A DNA stretch of 64,000 bases, taken from contig JBKDKA010000233.1 of assembly GCA_046345315.1 (NCBI GenBank), positions 1 through 64,000 of the forward strand, written 5' to 3'. This DNA is from F1-80-MAGs062 sp046345315 (GTDB lineage Bacteria > Planctomycetota > Planctomycetia > Planctomycetales > Planctomycetaceae). This document shows, piece by piece, positions 63,059 to 64,000 of this stretch. The position numbers and the translations under genes are program-made. The notes under the pieces were generated by a model. That model was given only the letters and a program-made list of their open reading frames with translations. It was not told the origin of the DNA and did no database searches. Positions within the stretch are counted from its first letter, which is position 1; the number at the start of each line of letters is the position of its first letter.

Positions 63059-64000
63059 TCACTATATCCCGGGGGCACCGACAGACGATCCAGCCGCGAG
63101 TGCCGCAGAACCCGCGAAGGCATTCGGCAGCCGATTTCATCTCGCGCACTGAAATCCCATCTTCCCGATATCGAAGCAGGACGTAGCTGATCGTCGATCC
63201 ACAGAGAATGACTCCCAGTCGGTATGCGGCAACGACGGTGGATGCTGTCCGGCCGGAAACAGTCTGATCGACGATGTCACGTCCTTGAATCAGCGTTGTC
63301 AACATCATCAGGGAACGGTCAGAAAAGAAACGTTGAGCCACATCAGTGGCGGCATCCGCAAAGATCTGCAGCATCTCACCAAAGACCAGCATGAACAACA
63401 GTGTGAGCCCGGCATAAATCAGGCACTGCAGGCGATGCGAAAGCGTGTAACTGATTCCGCGACTCAGTGCGTCGGTTCCATGACAGTCGTCCACGGCGAT
63501 AGCAGCCAGTGAGAGCATCCAGCTGACAGGGATCACGATCGTCCACAGACAGCAGCAGAACGACATCAGCCAGAGAAAGCATTCCGTCACTGAGGGCAGA
63601 ATTGACGCTGATCCCGTCCAGGTGAGAAAGCGTCCAGTGCCATAGAGCAGGCTCCAGGGAAGCCAGACCAGCACAACCGCCAGTCCGGTGGTCATCAATG
63701 CGGCCGGCAGTCGCTTTACGGCCGTCAAGACTGCACGAACTGCTCCTATCCCTTCATCCCGACAAACATCAGCTCCGCAGATCACACCGACTGCAACCGC
63801 AGTGACTGCCAGCACCATCAGATTCCAGATCACACCCAGAAGTCGACGCCAGTTTCCGGGGAAACCTTCTCGAACTGTCTGGCTGAAGGCTTCAACGGTC
63901 GCCGACAGAATCGTCGGAAGTCTGGCCGGGACAGACTCGATGAGCAGAGAGAACTCACGTACAACTCCGGAAGGCTTGTGAACCGCAGTCGCAGGGAAGA
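63024..64000 (-). CDS. Multi-pass membrane protein, C-terminal part (runs off right edge)
   Basis: The minus frame is open from the window edge to the stop at 63024-63026, giving about 325 residues without the N-terminus. The GTG at 63833 is not a likely start because the preceding ~55 codons read as protein. It has five or six hydrophobic helices (for example MVLAVTAVAVGVICG, ALMTTGLAVVLVWLPW, LIYAGLTLLFMLVFG) and Cys-rich stretches (SFCCCLW). No family is recognised. Its end overlaps the kinase gene by 35 bases in the opposite direction. Confidence 0.65.
   Translation of the reverse strand, partial: FPATAVHKPSGVVREFSLLIESVPARLPTILSATVEAFSQTVREGFPGNWRRLLGVIWNLMVLAVTAVAVGVICGADVCRDEGIGAVRAVLTAVKRLPAALMTTGLAVVLVWLPWSLLYGTGRFLTWTGSASILPSVTECFLWLMSFCCCLWTIVIPVSWMLSLAAIAVDDCHGTDALSRGISYTLSHRLQCLIYAGLTLLFMLVFGEMLQIFADAATDVAQRFFSDRSLMMLTTLIQGRDIVDQTVSGRTASTVVAAYRLGVILCGSTISYVLLRYREDGISVREMKSAAECLRGFCGTRGWIVCRCPRDIVTTAAASTGQHR

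Overview
The window looks like a chromosomal segment from a planctomycete, probably the order Planctomycetales. This rests on several lineage-typical proteins: a DUF1501 protein, a PVC-type propeller/HEAT/cytochrome c fusion, a DUF11-repeat surface protein, a SpoVG homologue carrying an inserted zinc ribbon, membrane-anchored Hanks-type kinases and an MJ0042-type zinc-ribbon protein. Base composition is moderate GC, many Shine-Dalgarno sites are weak, and the intergenic DNA carries short dispersed palindromic repeats. The assignment comes from gene content only; no rRNA or marker phylogeny is available here.

Layout. 1-700: a tRNA-Phe on the minus strand, with the C-terminal remnant of a tyrosine recombinase pointing at its 3' end, which looks like the scar of a genomic island. 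700-4.4 kb: a YugP-type metallopeptidase, an HpcH/HpaI aldolase and a ZIP metal transporter. 4.7-9.1 kb: a large FtsK/EccC-like ATPase. 9.2-12.6 kb (minus): arsA, arsD and a Maf-type nucleotide pyrophosphatase. 12.8-19.4 kb: a very large SGNH/PVC/cytochrome c protein and a DUF11-repeat protein. 20-32.4 kb is a same-strand run. It starts with a HEAT/TPR protein, a BshC-like protein, a beta-propeller glycosidase-like protein, an exo-sialidase and an exported Gfo/Idh-like protein. It ends with four overlapping genes (short-chain dehydrogenase, GT21-like glycosyltransferase, small hydrolase, ketoacyl-ACP synthase III) that look like a glycolipid or modified-lipid pathway. 32.4-37.5 kb: dnaK, preceded by a good sigma-54 site, then clpB.

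38.5-43.3 kb is a 1601-residue kinase with a degenerate receiver domain, a very long charged helix and a C-terminal membrane anchor. 43.3-49.6 kb (minus) holds a small membrane protein, a phosphohexomutase, trpF, a zinc-ribbon protein and an argE-like M20 peptidase. 49.7-53.7 kb (plus) holds a glucuronate-isomerase-family protein, an FHA-GAF-PP2C phosphatase and a DUF58 protein. 53.7-60.4 kb (minus) holds a five-PAS hybrid histidine kinase, a DUF1501 protein, a PIN/TRAM membrane protein and the SpoVG homologue. The window closes with a second membrane Ser/Thr kinase that converges on a multi-pass membrane protein running off the right edge.

The most notable non-genic signals are a four-copy ~90-bp palindromic repeat family at 1749, 2946, 11087 and 58418, a second repeat forming an inverted pair plus a solo copy near 19.5 kb, and the sigma-54 promoter-like site before dnaK. 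I see no CRISPR array, rRNA or intact insertion sequence. Start codons were moved inward from the longest reading frame where a ribosome binding site, signal peptide or family N-terminus supported it.
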